DNA from: Nostoc sp. MS1
GTDB taxonomy: Bacteria; Cyanobacteriota; Cyanobacteriia; Cyanobacteriales; Nostocaceae
Direction: 5' to 3'
DNA length: 64,000 nt
Assembly (NCBI RefSeq): GCF_019976755.1
Contig: NZ_AP023441.1
Span: 1,857,501 to 1,921,500 of the forward strand
Positions within the stretch are counted from its first letter, which is position 1; the number at the start of each line of letters is the position of its first letter. Position numbers and translations under genes: made by a program. Under the pieces are notes generated by a model, which did no database searches, was not told where the DNA came from, and saw nothing but the letters and a program-made list of their open reading frames with translations. Shown piece by piece: positions 37,178 to 46,696 of the stretch.

Positions 37178-37978
37178 ATGGCTAATAATATCAAACAACA
37201 AATCCAAGCAGATTTACAACAAGCAAAAGCAACTGGACAGTTAAAAAGCGAGCGAATTAGGGAAATTGTAAGAAGCGCAGTGGCTCAAGTATCTGCTGAG
37301 TTAAAAGAAGGGTCTAGTGAAATCCGTTCCCTTGTTAAAGATGCAGTTTCTACCGTAATTGAAAATCTGCAAGATAAAGGTACAGAGATTAAAGAAGAAG
37401 TAACAGCATCAATTGAAGGTGCAATTGAGGGAGCGAATACAAAAAGACACGAAGCTATAGTGAAAACTCAGTCTGAATTGCAGAGATTGCAAGCTCAAAT
37501 TGATGGGGAAGAAGAGAAAATTCAGCAAGAAGTTGATGTAATTTTAGCGGAAATAGCCGAAACTGGTCAGGAAAAAACTGCCAGTACTAAAAATTCCATT
37601 GATGCTGCCATTGATGCTATCAAAAATAGCGATGAAGTTTCATTATTGCAAAAACGTTACGCACAATTACAAGCGCAATTATCAATTGTTAGAGCTAATT
37701 TAGCAGCACGTTACGGCGGACGTTCTGAAGAAGTCAAGAATTATCTAGACGAAGCTAAAACTTGGTATGAGCAGGCTCGTCCACAAGCAGAAGCCTTAGC
37801 TACACAAGTTGAGCAAAAAAGAACGCAAATCGATAATAAGCTTAGTGAAGCTGGCACATCCTTAGCTAGAAAAGAACACCAAATTAAGCAAACCCTACGC
37901 GAGTTATTACTAGCTACTGCTGATTTGTTTAAGGATAAAGACCATTCAGAACAAGATAAAACAGTTAGCCGTAAATAG
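37178..37978 (+). CDS. Helical, coiled-coil protein of unknown function
   Basis: From ATG 37178 the protein has 266 residues. A TTG two codons earlier is less likely. It is almost wholly helical and charged, with Gln/Lys/Glu-rich amphipathic repeats reminiscent of LEA or apolipoprotein-like proteins (for instance LKEGSSEIRSLVKDAVSTVI). A coiled-coil segment (about 100-125) and another (about 150-190) are visible. No membrane span, signal or enzyme motif is present. It is followed by a good terminator and two small membrane protein genes on the other strand. A role in stress or envelope stability is only a guess. Confidence 0.75.
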   Translation: MANNIKQQIQADLQQAKATGQLKSERIREIVRSAVAQVSAELKEGSSEIRSLVKDAVSTVIENLQDKGTEIKEEVTASIEGAIEGANTKRHEAIVKTQSELQRLQAQIDGEEEKIQQEVDVILAEIAETGQEKTASTKNSIDAAIDAIKNSDEVSLLQKRYAQLQAQLSIVRANLAARYGGRSEEVKNYLDEAKTWYEQARPQAEALATQVEQKRTQIDNKLSEAGTSLARKEHQIKQTLRELLLATADLFKDKDHSEQDKTVSRK

Positions 37979-38076
37979 TCAATCACAGATGGCAGGGAAT
38001 TGCCTTAAAAGCCTTTATTGTCAATGTTTCGTAATTAGTTAATGTTTTAATCTATGTAGCGATCGCTATAATTAAC

Positions 38077-38108
38077 AATATCCCTGGCTTACCGAAAGCA
38101 GGGATATT
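38077..38108 (+). terminator. Rho-independent-type terminator after the coiled-coil gene
   Basis: AATATCCCTG (38077-38086) and CAGGGATATT (38099-38108) form a perfect ten-base stem with a 12-base loop, followed by TATTATTG. It lies 99 bp after the coiled-coil gene stop. Confidence 0.7.
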
Positions 38109-38265
38109 TATTATTGTGAAGTATTCATTGTTTGTCCACAGTATTTGGTGTTTATAGTGAATTTATTATCTATTCTTTTTTTACTGCCATACAAACAAAA
38201 AATAGGTAGGAATAACCCACCCATTTAACTAATCCAAAGATGTGGCATTAACTTTTAAACTAAAC

Positions 38266-38457
38266 TTAGTAAATATCACCCTCTCTGTTGAATTGTTCAT
38301 CATGTTTAGCAATCACCCAAACAGCATGGATGCTACCGGGAAGCCAACCTAAAACTGTTAACAAGATATTAATTAACAAAGTTGGGCCAACACCAACGGT
38401 CAAGAAAACCCCCAATGGAGGTAAGACTAAACCAAGAAGAAGACGAAGTAATTTCAT
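38266..38457 (-). CDS. Pmp3/YqaE (UPF0057) family small membrane protein
   Basis: From ATG 38457 the protein has 63 residues. The ATG is preferred over an upstream frame start at 38478 because family members begin MKLLRLLLG-like. Two membrane helices (about 4-26, 30-52) surround the family signature LPPLGVFLTVGVGPTLLINI and LGWLPGSIHAVWVI. Pmp3-type proteins respond to salt and cold stress and affect membrane potential in yeast and plants. The bacterial role is less clear. It lies 73 bp downstream of a second membrane gene on the same strand. Confidence 0.9.
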   Translation of the reverse strand: MKLLRLLLGLVLPPLGVFLTVGVGPTLLINILLTVLGWLPGSIHAVWVIAKHDEQFNREGDIY

Positions 38458-38530
38458 GATATTTCTGTTACTTTTCAAAATTTACTTACATTGTCAAGAA
38501 TTAACCAAACTACTAACTCCATCTCAGGAA

Positions 38531-38944
38531 TTATCTAGAAGTTAATTCACTTTGTTGAGAAGGTAATTCAGCTTGAGTTGTGGTGCTTCCGCTTAAAACA
38601 TTTTTCTCTACAAAGTAGTTGTTAATGAATGTGCTAGCGAAAGAAAGCACAACTGGCCCCAAAATAAAAGCGAGAAGACCGTGAGCGCTAAAACCGGGAA
38701 CCAACGCTGCTGCTAACGTGAAACACAAACCGTTAACAATTAGAGAAAATGCTCCAAAAGTTACAAAGTTAAGCGGTAATGACAGAGCCGAAAGAACTGG
38801 TCTAAATGAGCTATTGATGAAACCAACCGCAACAGCAGCAATCATCGCAGCTGGGAAGTTAGCAATATTGACACCGGGTACTACTAAGTCAACAATTAAT
38901 AGGCTTAGTGCTGTAGCTAAAACTGTTAAAAATGTTCCCAACAT
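38531..38944 (-). CDS. Phage-holin-superfamily (DUF360-type) membrane protein
   Basis: The protein has 137 residues and four predicted membrane helices (about 3-22, 29-50, 56-80, 84-110) with glycine and proline breaks (DLVVPGVNI, AAALVPGFSAHGLLAFILG) typical of this small chromosomal membrane family. A polar Ser/Thr/Gln tail follows. No lysis gene is nearby, so a phage role is unlikely. It starts at ATG 38944. It is upstream of the Pmp3-like gene and may be cotranscribed. Confidence 0.85.
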   Translation of the reverse strand: MLGTFLTVLATALSLLIVDLVVPGVNIANFPAAMIAAVAVGFINSSFRPVLSALSLPLNFVTFGAFSLIVNGLCFTLAAALVPGFSAHGLLAFILGPVVLSFASTFINNYFVEKNVLSGSTTTQAELPSQQSELTSR

Positions 38945-39075
38945 TTTCTTACCTAAAATTCAGTGATAAAGTTTTTCAATGTTCTATTACTATCTTGAAT
39001 ATTTAGCTAAATATCAGCATCTCTTACAAGATAGATAGCTTGTCTATCATCTGGAATATTTAGGTAATTCGTCAT

Positions 39076-41235
39076 TTACTGTTTAACGGCTTTTATCGAC
39101 AAACTAATCCGCTTTAATTTGGCGTTAACTTCTAGCACACGCACTTTTACCACTTGTCCTACTTTCACAATTTTCTTAGGGTCATCAACAAATCTGTCAG
39201 CTAGTTGGGAGATATGCACCAAACCGTCTTGGTGTACACCAATATCAACGAATGCGCCAAAGTTGGCAACGTTGGTAATAATACCTTCTAATTCCATTCC
39301 TTCTTGTAAGTCGGTGATTTCTTTAATCCCTTCTTTAAAGGTGGCGTATTTAAATTCAGCACGGGGGTCTCTCCCTGGTTTCTCTAACTCACTGAGAATG
39401 TCGCGCAGTGTGGGTTCGCCAACGGTATCGGTAACATATTTCTTCAAGTTGGCTTTCTTGAGCTTTTCGGCTATCTGTGTGACTTGATTTAAAGGTACAT
39501 TTAAGTCAGAGGCGATCGCTTCCACTACGGCATAACTTTCTGGATGCACGGTTGTATTATCCAAGGGGTTCTCACCGCCACGAATACGCAAAAACCCAGC
39601 CGCCTGTTCAAAAGCTTTCGGCCCCAACTTGGGAACCTTCAACAGTTGGCGACGATTCTTAAAAGCTCCATACTGATTACGATAAGCGACAATATTGTTA
39701 GCTACTGCTGGTGTAATCCCAGAAACAAAAGTTAACAGTTCTTTAGAAGCAGTATTTAAGTCTACACCTACGTAGTTAACACAACTTTCCACAGTCTCAT
39801 CTAACTTCTTTTTCAGCAACTTTTGATCAACATCGTGCTGATACTGTCCCACACCAATCGACTTGGGATCAATTTTCACCAGTTCCGCTAAGGGATCTTG
39901 TAAACGCCGACCTATACTAATTGCACCGCGCACCGTTAAATCTAAATCAGGAAACTCTTCTTGTGCTACTTTGCTTGCAGAATATATAGATGCGCCAGAC
40001 TCATTCACCATCACCTTGATAGGTTTCCGGTCTAGTGCTTGTAATACTTGCGCCACAAACTCATCAGTTTCGCGGGAGGCTGTACCGTTACCAATTGCAA
40101 TAAACTCAACCTTATATTTCTCAATCAAATTTTTGAGTGTTTGCGCTGCTTTTGTGCGTTGTTCCGCCGCTTGGTGAGGAAATACCGCCTGATATTCTAA
40201 AAACTTCCCAGTTTGGTCAATAATAGCTACTTTACACCCAGTTCTAAAGCCAGGGTCAATTGCCATAGTTGGTTTCATCCCGGCCGGCGCAGATAGCAGC
40301 AACTCACGCAAGTTTATTTCAAACGTCTTAATAGATTCAATATCCGCGTAGGTTTTCTTCTCCGCAATTACTTCGCTGATCAGGGAATTTTTCATCAGAC
40401 GGTTAAAAGCATCCTTCAACATCGCTTGATAAAAATCTCGAATTGCGCGGACTTTTGTCTTAATTTCTTGAGATTCCAGGTAAGAAAGTATTAAATCTTC
40501 CTCAAAAGCAATATCAAAGCTTAAAATTCCCTCAGCCTCACCTCTACACAACGCCAACAAATTATGAGGAGCAATATTTCTAACTTTCGCTTGATAGTTG
40601 CGGTACATTTCAAATTTGGTTGTACCTTCTGGATACTCATCTTTAATGTGGGAAATAAAAACCCCATCTTCTAAGAGATAATCTCGAATATAGGCACGTA
40701 AATCAGCTTTTTCTGCCACTTCTTCCGCTAAAATATCAGCCGCACCCTTAAGTGCTTCATCAGCGCTGGTGACTCCGTTTGTTTCCGAAATAAATTTTGC
40801 TGCTTCATCTTGTAGCGATGCAGCCACAGAATTTTTTAAATTCAAAGATTTAATAAAATCTGCTAGAGGTTGTAGTCCTTTTTCTCTCGCAATAGTCGCG
40901 CGAGTGCGGCGCTTAGGACGGTAGGGTAAGTATAAATCCTCAAGTTCAGTTTTTTGTAAACAAGATACTATTTTTTCTTTTAGCTCATCTGTCAGTTTAT
41001 TTTGTTCGGTAATAGCTTTTAAAATTACCGCCTTTCTCTCTTCTAATTCTGTTAAGTAAGTATACCTATCAGCTAAATCACGCAACTGCACTTCATTCAT
41101 CTCATCAGTGCGCTCCTTACGATAACGTGCAATGAAGGGAATAGTCGCACCTTCCGCCAAAAGTTCCAGCGCGTTTTGCACCTGATAGGGTTTAAGTTCT
41201 AGTTCAGTTGCTAATAGTTGAGGAATGTTCAGCAT
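39076..41235 (-). CDS. tex: Tex family RNA-binding protein
   Basis: The 719-residue protein is a full-length Tex. The N-terminal helical region starts IPQLLATELELKPYQVQNAL. A YqgF/RNase H-like domain follows (about 325-450; MAIDPGFRTGCKVAIID), then helix-hairpin-helix units (about 490-560; LLTFVSGITPAVANNIVAYR). The C-terminal S1 domain (about 645-715) contains GMELEGIITNVANFGAFVDI and DGLVHISQL. Tex binds nucleic acid and influences transcription and RNA decay. It starts at ATG 41235 and is monocistronic. Confidence 0.95.
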   Translation of the reverse strand: MLNIPQLLATELELKPYQVQNALELLAEGATIPFIARYRKERTDEMNEVQLRDLADRYTYLTELEERKAVILKAITEQNKLTDELKEKIVSCLQKTELEDLYLPYRPKRRTRATIAREKGLQPLADFIKSLNLKNSVAASLQDEAAKFISETNGVTSADEALKGAADILAEEVAEKADLRAYIRDYLLEDGVFISHIKDEYPEGTTKFEMYRNYQAKVRNIAPHNLLALCRGEAEGILSFDIAFEEDLILSYLESQEIKTKVRAIRDFYQAMLKDAFNRLMKNSLISEVIAEKKTYADIESIKTFEINLRELLLSAPAGMKPTMAIDPGFRTGCKVAIIDQTGKFLEYQAVFPHQAAEQRTKAAQTLKNLIEKYKVEFIAIGNGTASRETDEFVAQVLQALDRKPIKVMVNESGASIYSASKVAQEEFPDLDLTVRGAISIGRRLQDPLAELVKIDPKSIGVGQYQHDVDQKLLKKKLDETVESCVNYVGVDLNTASKELLTFVSGITPAVANNIVAYRNQYGAFKNRRQLLKVPKLGPKAFEQAAGFLRIRGGENPLDNTTVHPESYAVVEAIASDLNVPLNQVTQIAEKLKKANLKKYVTDTVGEPTLRDILSELEKPGRDPRAEFKYATFKEGIKEITDLQEGMELEGIITNVANFGAFVDIGVHQDGLVHISQLADRFVDDPKKIVKVGQVVKVRVLEVNAKLKRISLSIKAVKQ

Positions 41236-41474
41236 TGAGTAATTAACGGGAAAAATTTACTTCTAAAGGTACTATCCTAGACTGTTGGTCTGGCTTTAGT
41301 AGTAACTATTAAGTTAATTTATCAAATGATTACAGAATATTGAAAAAAATACTGTTATTTTAAGTATGATACTGTTACACAACTTGCTAAGATGAGAGAT
41401 TACTCATTAAAGAAGAAATATCTCTGACTTCGTTTTAGCAAAGAGTTAATTTTTTGTTTGGAAGGTAAGTAAAA

Positions 41475-41681
41475 ATGCCTATGTTTTTTTTGGTTCCTCT
41501 GGTTGCGGGTTTAGCAACTGGTTACATATCAAAAAAATGTCAAGATGAGGTAGCTTATCTGACTGGTATATTTACAGTACTAAGTCTGGTTTTGAGTCTG
41601 GTGCTAGCACCTTGGCAAATTCAAGCCTTACTCCTAATTGCTGTGTTGGCTAGTACTAACAAGTTATTAAGAAAGAATTAG
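41475..41681 (+). CDS. Small two-helix membrane protein, unknown
   Basis: The 68 residues start at ATG 41475 with GGAAGG nine bases upstream. There are two or three hydrophobic stretches (about 3-18, 28-45, 47-60) separated by a charged KKCQDEVAY hinge. It ends in a basic NKLLRKN tail. The family is not recognised with certainty. It is divergent from tex and isolated. Confidence 0.65.
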   Translation: MPMFFLVPLVAGLATGYISKKCQDEVAYLTGIFTVLSLVLSLVLAPWQIQALLLIAVLASTNKLLRKN

Positions 41682-42392
41682 GGCGTTTGTGAATAGAAAT
41701 ATTAATTTCCAGATAAGATGCTTCCAACTCATTCACTCTCTCCTTGTAGGTTTCTGTGTGAATACATCTCATATATAATCAAATTCTATCAAGAATATAG
41801 ACAAGATACTGGTATATACCCAGACAGCACATAAGCATCTTTTCTTTTACCAAAATATAAAGATTATAAATAACATCTGCACCGTAAAATCAAGTTTAGT
41901 TTTAGTAACAATTCTTTTTCTCCCCAACAGCATAAGTAGTTGAGATTACTGAAAATTAAACCTTGGACGTTGCTGTGCGGCTACAATTTTACGATCGCGC
42001 GTTTTGCAAAAATAGACAATTATTGCATATAAAGATTTTATGAAGCTGATTTAGTACATATTGTACCGTAGGTGCTTATATGCGAATATACTCAGCACAG
42101 CAAGTTAAATATATAGATATCAATTAGTCTAAATAGTAACCATTACGATCTTAATCTGCCTTCAAAAATGCTGGTGACTCAAATTCAGGTGTAGTTTTCC
42201 TATAAGATGACATTGATAGTTAAATTTCAGTAATTTCTAACGGACTAACGTGTAGTCTAGACAATACTCGTGTAATGTTCATTTTTCAAGGCTAAATGTA
42301 TTTTAGGTAGAGATCAAATTTTACTTATTAGGCAAATATGTATCTATAAGGCTTGCAGATACCTTTTCTTTGACTAAAACTAAACAGAATCT
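41682..42392. other. Long AT-rich spacer
   Basis: I see no gene, repeat array or confident promoter here. Confidence 0.4.
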
Positions 42393-43040
42393 ATGAAAAC
42401 ATCCACAATCTTGCCTATTTTGTCAGCAATAGCATTAGCACCTATCACAGTAGGTTTGCTTGAAGTACCTGCTTCAGCTTTGACTCTTCAATTGGCTCCT
42501 GTTGATTTTCCTCCTCCTGGAGTTGGCGGCGGTACAGCATTTGGTTCGTTTGATTATAATACAGCTACCAACATAGCATCAAACCAAAATATTACTACAA
42601 CAGCAGGCATTGATCCATCTGTTCTACCCGCATTTAACTACACGACATCCTCAAGTACTGCATTTCCTAATTCTGATAATGGGTTTTTCACTGTAAGTAA
42701 CGGAATAAATACCTTAGCAAATGACAGATTGTTTATTTTCAGAGACAATTCCTCACTGCGAACTTTAGGTATTTATCTCACTGCTCAAGCAGTGAACAAT
42801 ACTTTGGGTGCAACTTATGCAGCCTATGTTGCTGAGGGCAACGTTGAATTTGGCAATTTAAGTACATTTGTTGGCAACTTGATAGCTGGAAACGTTTCAG
42901 CAGACTTAGGCTTCAGAATAAGTAGTGGTACATTAACTGCGGTACCTGAACCAATCACTATGGCGGGACTCGCTCTGGGTTCTGGATTTGGTGTACTACT
43001 TCGTAGAAAGTACAAAAAGCCGACAAGTGTCTCTAACTAG
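42393..43040 (+). CDS. PEP-CTERM sorting domain protein
   Basis: The 215-residue secreted protein has a signal peptide (about 1-29, ending PASA), a Ser/Asn/Thr-rich beta-type body and a C-terminal sorting tripartite. The sorting signal is VPEP (about residue 187), a hydrophobic helix ITMAGLALGSGFGVLL and a basic RRKYKK. Exosortases cleave at this signal and transfer the protein to the envelope or matrix. The body is not recognised. The gene lies 630 bp upstream of the cyanoexosortase gene, so it is a natural substrate. Confidence 0.9.
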   Translation: MKTSTILPILSAIALAPITVGLLEVPASALTLQLAPVDFPPPGVGGGTAFGSFDYNTATNIASNQNITTTAGIDPSVLPAFNYTTSSSTAFPNSDNGFFTVSNGINTLANDRLFIFRDNSSLRTLGIYLTAQAVNNTLGATYAAYVAEGNVEFGNLSTFVGNLIAGNVSADLGFRISSGTLTAVPEPITMAGLALGSGFGVLLRRKYKKPTSVSN

Positions 43041-43671
43041 TTGAGCGTCTAATTTTGCAGATAGCAAGCGAAGCATACAAGCTAAAGCAAACACGATAAG
43101 GTAGATGTATTAGGCTTTATTGTTGTAGCTAATAGCTATAGTAAGGTTCGCTTTTCTTAAAATTAAAAGTTTAGTTTCTCCTCTAATAGAGTATTTTTCA
43201 AAGTTGTTCCCTGTGACTCGCTTCATTAAATATTCTTGTAAATTATCCACTAACTTGCCCAGAGCTTAGATGCGCTTGGCAATTACTGTAATGTAATGGA
43301 TATATCAATTCATAAGTTTTCAGCAAGGTAATTTGAACAGTTAACCCAGCAAAAACAGCCAGTGAATAAATTCACAGACTGTTTTGATGATTGATAAATT
43401 ACATTTGATGTATTTCTGTACCATTCAACGTTTTGTATTAAACAGTAATGTAATGTATTAGAGAATATCAACTTTAATTATTTGTGATTCTTATTAATGA
43501 GGTTTTATTAAAGAATTTAAGCTATGTTATTTTTATTAATAAAAATGTATTAAAATAGCAAACATTACATAAGAGTAAAATTTTCTGTATATCTAAACTT
43601 CTAGAGAAAAAGAGAAATAGCCTTGATTTATAAAAAGTAATTTGTTTTTAAAGACTATTAAAATAAAAAAC
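43041..43671. other. Spacer between PEP-CTERM gene and exosortase
   Basis: No gene is recognised. The direct repeat GTAATGTAATG occurs at 43288-43298 and 43445-43455. The sequence just before the exosortase gene is very AT-rich. Confidence 0.4.
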
Positions 43672-44532
43672 ATGCAAAACAAGTTATCATTCAGATTAAA
43701 AAGTGTAGAATTTTTATTATTAGCAATAGGAGGTTCACTAATAGCTATTAACTTAACAATAGCATGGAGAAACGGTGATCCAACTAGCTTTTACATAACG
43801 CTGTTATTTTTATTAACCGTATACTCTTTAATTAAAGAAAAATGTTATACTTTAGATTTAAAAAGTGAAATTTTATCTAGCTCTGTAGGTGCATTGCTTC
43901 TATTGGGGGTATTTATATACAGTACATTACCAATCAATATCGGAGTTTTATTCCTATTCCCTACTTTAACGTCAGGTTTGGGTTTAGCTCTATTAGCTTC
44001 TGGTTATAAAGGAATAAAACAATATTATAAAGAGTTATTGTTACTAAGTTTTCTTACTATACGTAGTTTAGTAATTATGTATAGATATAAAATAGATATA
44101 TCTCTTTTAACTGCTAAACTATCTACAGCTATTCTTTGGTATACAGGTTTTAAAGTTAACCGTTCTGGAATAATGATTCATCTCCCTACAGGAAGCGTAG
44201 AAGTATATTCTGGTTGTTCTGGAATAGATGTAATTATGGACATGCTAAGTCTAGCAGTAATGTTCATAGCCATATTCGATCTGAGCTTAAAACAAAAATT
44301 TATTGTACCAATAGTTGCAGCCTCAGTAGGTTTTGTTGTTAATAGTTTTAGGGTTGCTTTAATGGCCATTATAGTAGGACAAGGGAATAAGCAAGCATTT
44401 CAATACTGGCATGATGGAGATGGTTCTATTGTATTTTCAATGATTGCTAGCCTTGTGTTATGTGGGTTTTGTTGGTTTTTACTCAACAGAAATGAGCAAG
44501 AACATAAAAATACTACACATCTTTCAGAATAA
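43672..44532 (+). CDS. Cyanoexosortase A
   Basis: This multi-pass membrane transpeptidase recognises PEP-CTERM proteins. From ATG 43672 it has 286 residues. A TTG at 43642 would add ten. About eight hydrophobic helices are visible, and the catalytic triad is present: Cys182 in YSGCSGID, Arg227 in NSFRVALM and His247 in YWHDGDG. The WYTG...VEVYSGCSG region matches the cyanobacterial A subtype. It overlaps the next gene by one base (TAATG), which shows translational coupling. Confidence 0.9.
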   Translation: MQNKLSFRLKSVEFLLLAIGGSLIAINLTIAWRNGDPTSFYITLLFLLTVYSLIKEKCYTLDLKSEILSSSVGALLLLGVFIYSTLPINIGVLFLFPTLTSGLGLALLASGYKGIKQYYKELLLLSFLTIRSLVIMYRYKIDISLLTAKLSTAILWYTGFKVNRSGIMIHLPTGSVEVYSGCSGIDVIMDMLSLAVMFIAIFDLSLKQKFIVPIVAASVGFVVNSFRVALMAIIVGQGNKQAFQYWHDGDGSIVFSMIASLVLCGFCWFLLNRNEQEHKNTTHLSE

Positions 44533-45191
44533 TGTATTGGAAAGAAATTCGCTTTAAGTTTTTAGCATCCATCTTGGGTTTAGGAATATTAGTTACAGCT
44601 AAATCAATATTGTTTCCAAATCCAGACAAACCAAAAATTAGTAACTTTGTTTTTCCTCAAGAAGTACCTTTAGCACAATGGCAACCAACTTTGGTTAACT
44701 CTATAGAACATTCATCTATTGATAATCCTGACTTAATAGCGCAAAAACATTATAGATATGTGAGGAATAGCATACCTCTAGATATCGAAATGCGTTATTT
44801 AGGAAATTTTTATGAAGCAGATATTGGCATGTATCTAGAACGTAATTTTGGTATAAAATCATTTAAAATCATACGTCAGAAAAATGGAGTTGGCTTCTAT
44901 GCTCTAGGTATAGATAAGCAAAAAGCTTATTTAAGTTCTTGTATTAACCCAAGAGGAAACAGTACTTTTACCCATGCACAGTTTAGAGATAACCGCTTTT
45001 CTAAAGATATTAGTTTTCATCGTATAATACCAATTCTCATAGGAAAAGAAGCACTTTTAGACAAGCGTTGTTTGTGGGTGTATTTATCTATTCCCGTACA
45101 AGGTTCTTCTCATGAAGAAGCTTACCAAGTATTAGAAAAAGCTTGGTTTTCTTGGTATCAGTGGTGGCAACCCCGATTTCCTGAACCTTGA
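44532..45191 (+). CDS. Cyanoexosortase A system-associated protein
   Basis: The 219-residue protein has one N-terminal membrane helix (about 10-26; FLASILGLGILVTAKSILF) and a soluble domain expected outside the cytoplasm. Its position directly after the exosortase, with a one-base overlap, and its length match the partner family known for this subtype. Sequence features such as YRYVRNSIPLDIEMRYLGN and a conserved-looking SSCINPRGNSTFT block are visible. Biochemical role is unknown. It may assist substrate handling, as EpsI-like domains do in other exosortase systems. Confidence 0.82.
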   Translation: MYWKEIRFKFLASILGLGILVTAKSILFPNPDKPKISNFVFPQEVPLAQWQPTLVNSIEHSSIDNPDLIAQKHYRYVRNSIPLDIEMRYLGNFYEADIGMYLERNFGIKSFKIIRQKNGVGFYALGIDKQKAYLSSCINPRGNSTFTHAQFRDNRFSKDISFHRIIPILIGKEALLDKRCLWVYLSIPVQGSSHEEAYQVLEKAWFSWYQWWQPRFPEP

Positions 45192-45229
45192 ATTTTAGTA
45201 AATGTAAATTTTGTAATGACTTTAAACTT

Positions 45230-45997
45230 ATGGCTGAAACTGACATCCGTGAACCTAACACCCGTGATACTGATATTCGTGAATTTGTTGAATTAGAGTT
45301 TACAAAATTAAGTAAACTAGTAGGAACTATACAGCCTCTACTTGAGTTAATTAATCTGTGGCGAATACTTGGCTACGGCATGTTATTTTTGTCCTTATTA
45401 GACATAGTTGAAATTTTTGTTCCCCCAAGCTTTATGAATCCCAACTGGGAATTTCAAACAATGGGAAGATTAGTTAATCAAGTAGGCGTTCCACTAATTG
45501 CACTATTGTTTGTATTTTCTGGTAAATTGACCAAACGGGCTAAATGGGAACTGCCGATATTGGGATTAATATCTAATTTAACACTGTTAGTGGCTTTGTT
45601 ATATATGCTACTAATTCCTTTAGGAGTAGTAAATACAGTACGTTTGTACAACACAAACATTGAACAAATTAGAACTGGCTATGAGCAAAGGCTCTCTCAA
45701 GCTAATCAGGTTGAAAAGCAGTTGAGCCAAACTTCACCAACAGAGATAGATAACTTAATCCGACGACAAGGTGGTTCATTAAATGGTAGAAATCCCCAAG
45801 ATATAAAAAATCAAATTTTTTCACAACTAACACAAGCAAAGCAACAATTGAAAACCCAAAAGGAGACCAATCAGTCCTCTGTAACTTTGAATTTATTTAA
45901 AAATTCTGTGAAATGGAATTTAGGAGCTTTGATATCTGCTGTTTTGTTCTTTATTGTTTGGAAAGAAACACGTTGGGCTAGGAAGAGAGTAGTATAG
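45230..45997 (+). CDS. HpsJ-like, cyanoexosortase-associated membrane protein
   Basis: From ATG 45230 the protein has 255 residues. A TTG at 45188 overlapping the previous stop would add 14. Membrane helices lie at about 43-65, 83-102, 112-138 and near the C-terminus (about 230-248; LGALISAVLFFIVW). Between them is a coiled-coil, Gln-rich loop (about 145-220). This layout fits the HpsJ family found beside cyanoexosortase A and in hormogonium polysaccharide loci. Its position links protein sorting to polysaccharide secretion. Mechanism is unknown. Confidence 0.8.
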   Translation: MAETDIREPNTRDTDIREFVELEFTKLSKLVGTIQPLLELINLWRILGYGMLFLSLLDIVEIFVPPSFMNPNWEFQTMGRLVNQVGVPLIALLFVFSGKLTKRAKWELPILGLISNLTLLVALLYMLLIPLGVVNTVRLYNTNIEQIRTGYEQRLSQANQVEKQLSQTSPTEIDNLIRRQGGSLNGRNPQDIKNQIFSQLTQAKQQLKTQKETNQSSVTLNLFKNSVKWNLGALISAVLFFIVWKETRWARKRVV

Positions 45998-46074
45998 TTT
46001 CTGATTACTCGCTGATAACGCTCTATTGATAGCTAGTATCAGCCTTCGCAAACAAATTTATTAGCGTACCAGAG

Positions 46075-46094
46075 AAACCCGCATAAGCGGGTTT
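46075..46094. terminator. Bidirectional terminator
   Basis: AAACCCGC and GCGGGTTT form a perfect eight-base stem with loop ATAA, followed by TAAATTT on the plus strand. It sits between the convergent HpsJ-like and YdcF-like genes and can serve both. Confidence 0.75.
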
Positions 46095-46099
46095 TAAAT

Positions 46100-46660
46100 T
46101 TAGGTTCTTCCTGTATTACCTGTAATAACCCATAAGAGTGAACGAACAACATCACGAAGAATACGAGGAATAGATTCTGATTGCTTTTGTTTAGATGATA
46201 CTGAAATCGGAGTAAATACAATACCTTGGCTACCAAGAATGACCGTAGCGATCGCTTTCGCTCTGGGCATATGAAAATCTGACGTAATCAAATAAATATG
46301 ATGAATCTCCTGTTCTTTTAAGTCATCTATAACAGAAGTAAAATTTGTTACCGTATCTACTGCTTCTACATCGATGTGTAATTTTGTTTTAGGAATATTG
46401 CGAAACATTTGTAGAGTTTTTCCAACATCTGGAGGAGAAGATATCCAGATTGGTAGGGAAGGATACCATGTAGCTAGTTCAGCAGCAACTTGTTCCCTAG
46501 CTGGATCACCTCCCAAAACTAGAAAAGCTTCGGGTTGTGGTGCCATATTAAGCGCGATCGCTAGCCTTACTGGAATAACTAATAGTAAAGCAATCAACAA
46601 TCCTACTAAAGCCAAACTCCAGTAAGTTTTAAATTTTTTACCGTAATACCTTTTTTTCAA
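46100..46660 (-). CDS. YdcF/ElyC family (DUF218) membrane-anchored protein
   Basis: The 186-residue protein has one N-terminal membrane helix (about 13-37) and a DUF218 domain: AFLVLGGDPAREQVAA (about 45-60), PIWISSPPDVGKT (about 70-82), and LITSDFHMPRAKAIA (about 123-137) with the conserved SDFHMPRA block. Members act in envelope processes, and E. coli ElyC affects peptidoglycan and lipid carrier metabolism. The enzyme reaction is not settled. It is the last gene of the polysaccharide strand, 36 bp after a glycosyltransferase. Confidence 0.88.
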   Translation of the reverse strand: MKKRYYGKKFKTYWSLALVGLLIALLLVIPVRLAIALNMAPQPEAFLVLGGDPAREQVAAELATWYPSLPIWISSPPDVGKTLQMFRNIPKTKLHIDVEAVDTVTNFTSVIDDLKEQEIHHIYLITSDFHMPRAKAIATVILGSQGIVFTPISVSSKQKQSESIPRILRDVVRSLLWVITGNTGRT

Positions 46661-46696
46661 AGTTTTTCAATATTTATAGTTAACTTCAAAAACTAA

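Noticed and set aside
38531..38944. Prophage remnant based on the holin-superfamily protein
   Set aside because: No lysin, capsid or integrase gene is nearby. This family is a common chromosomal membrane protein.
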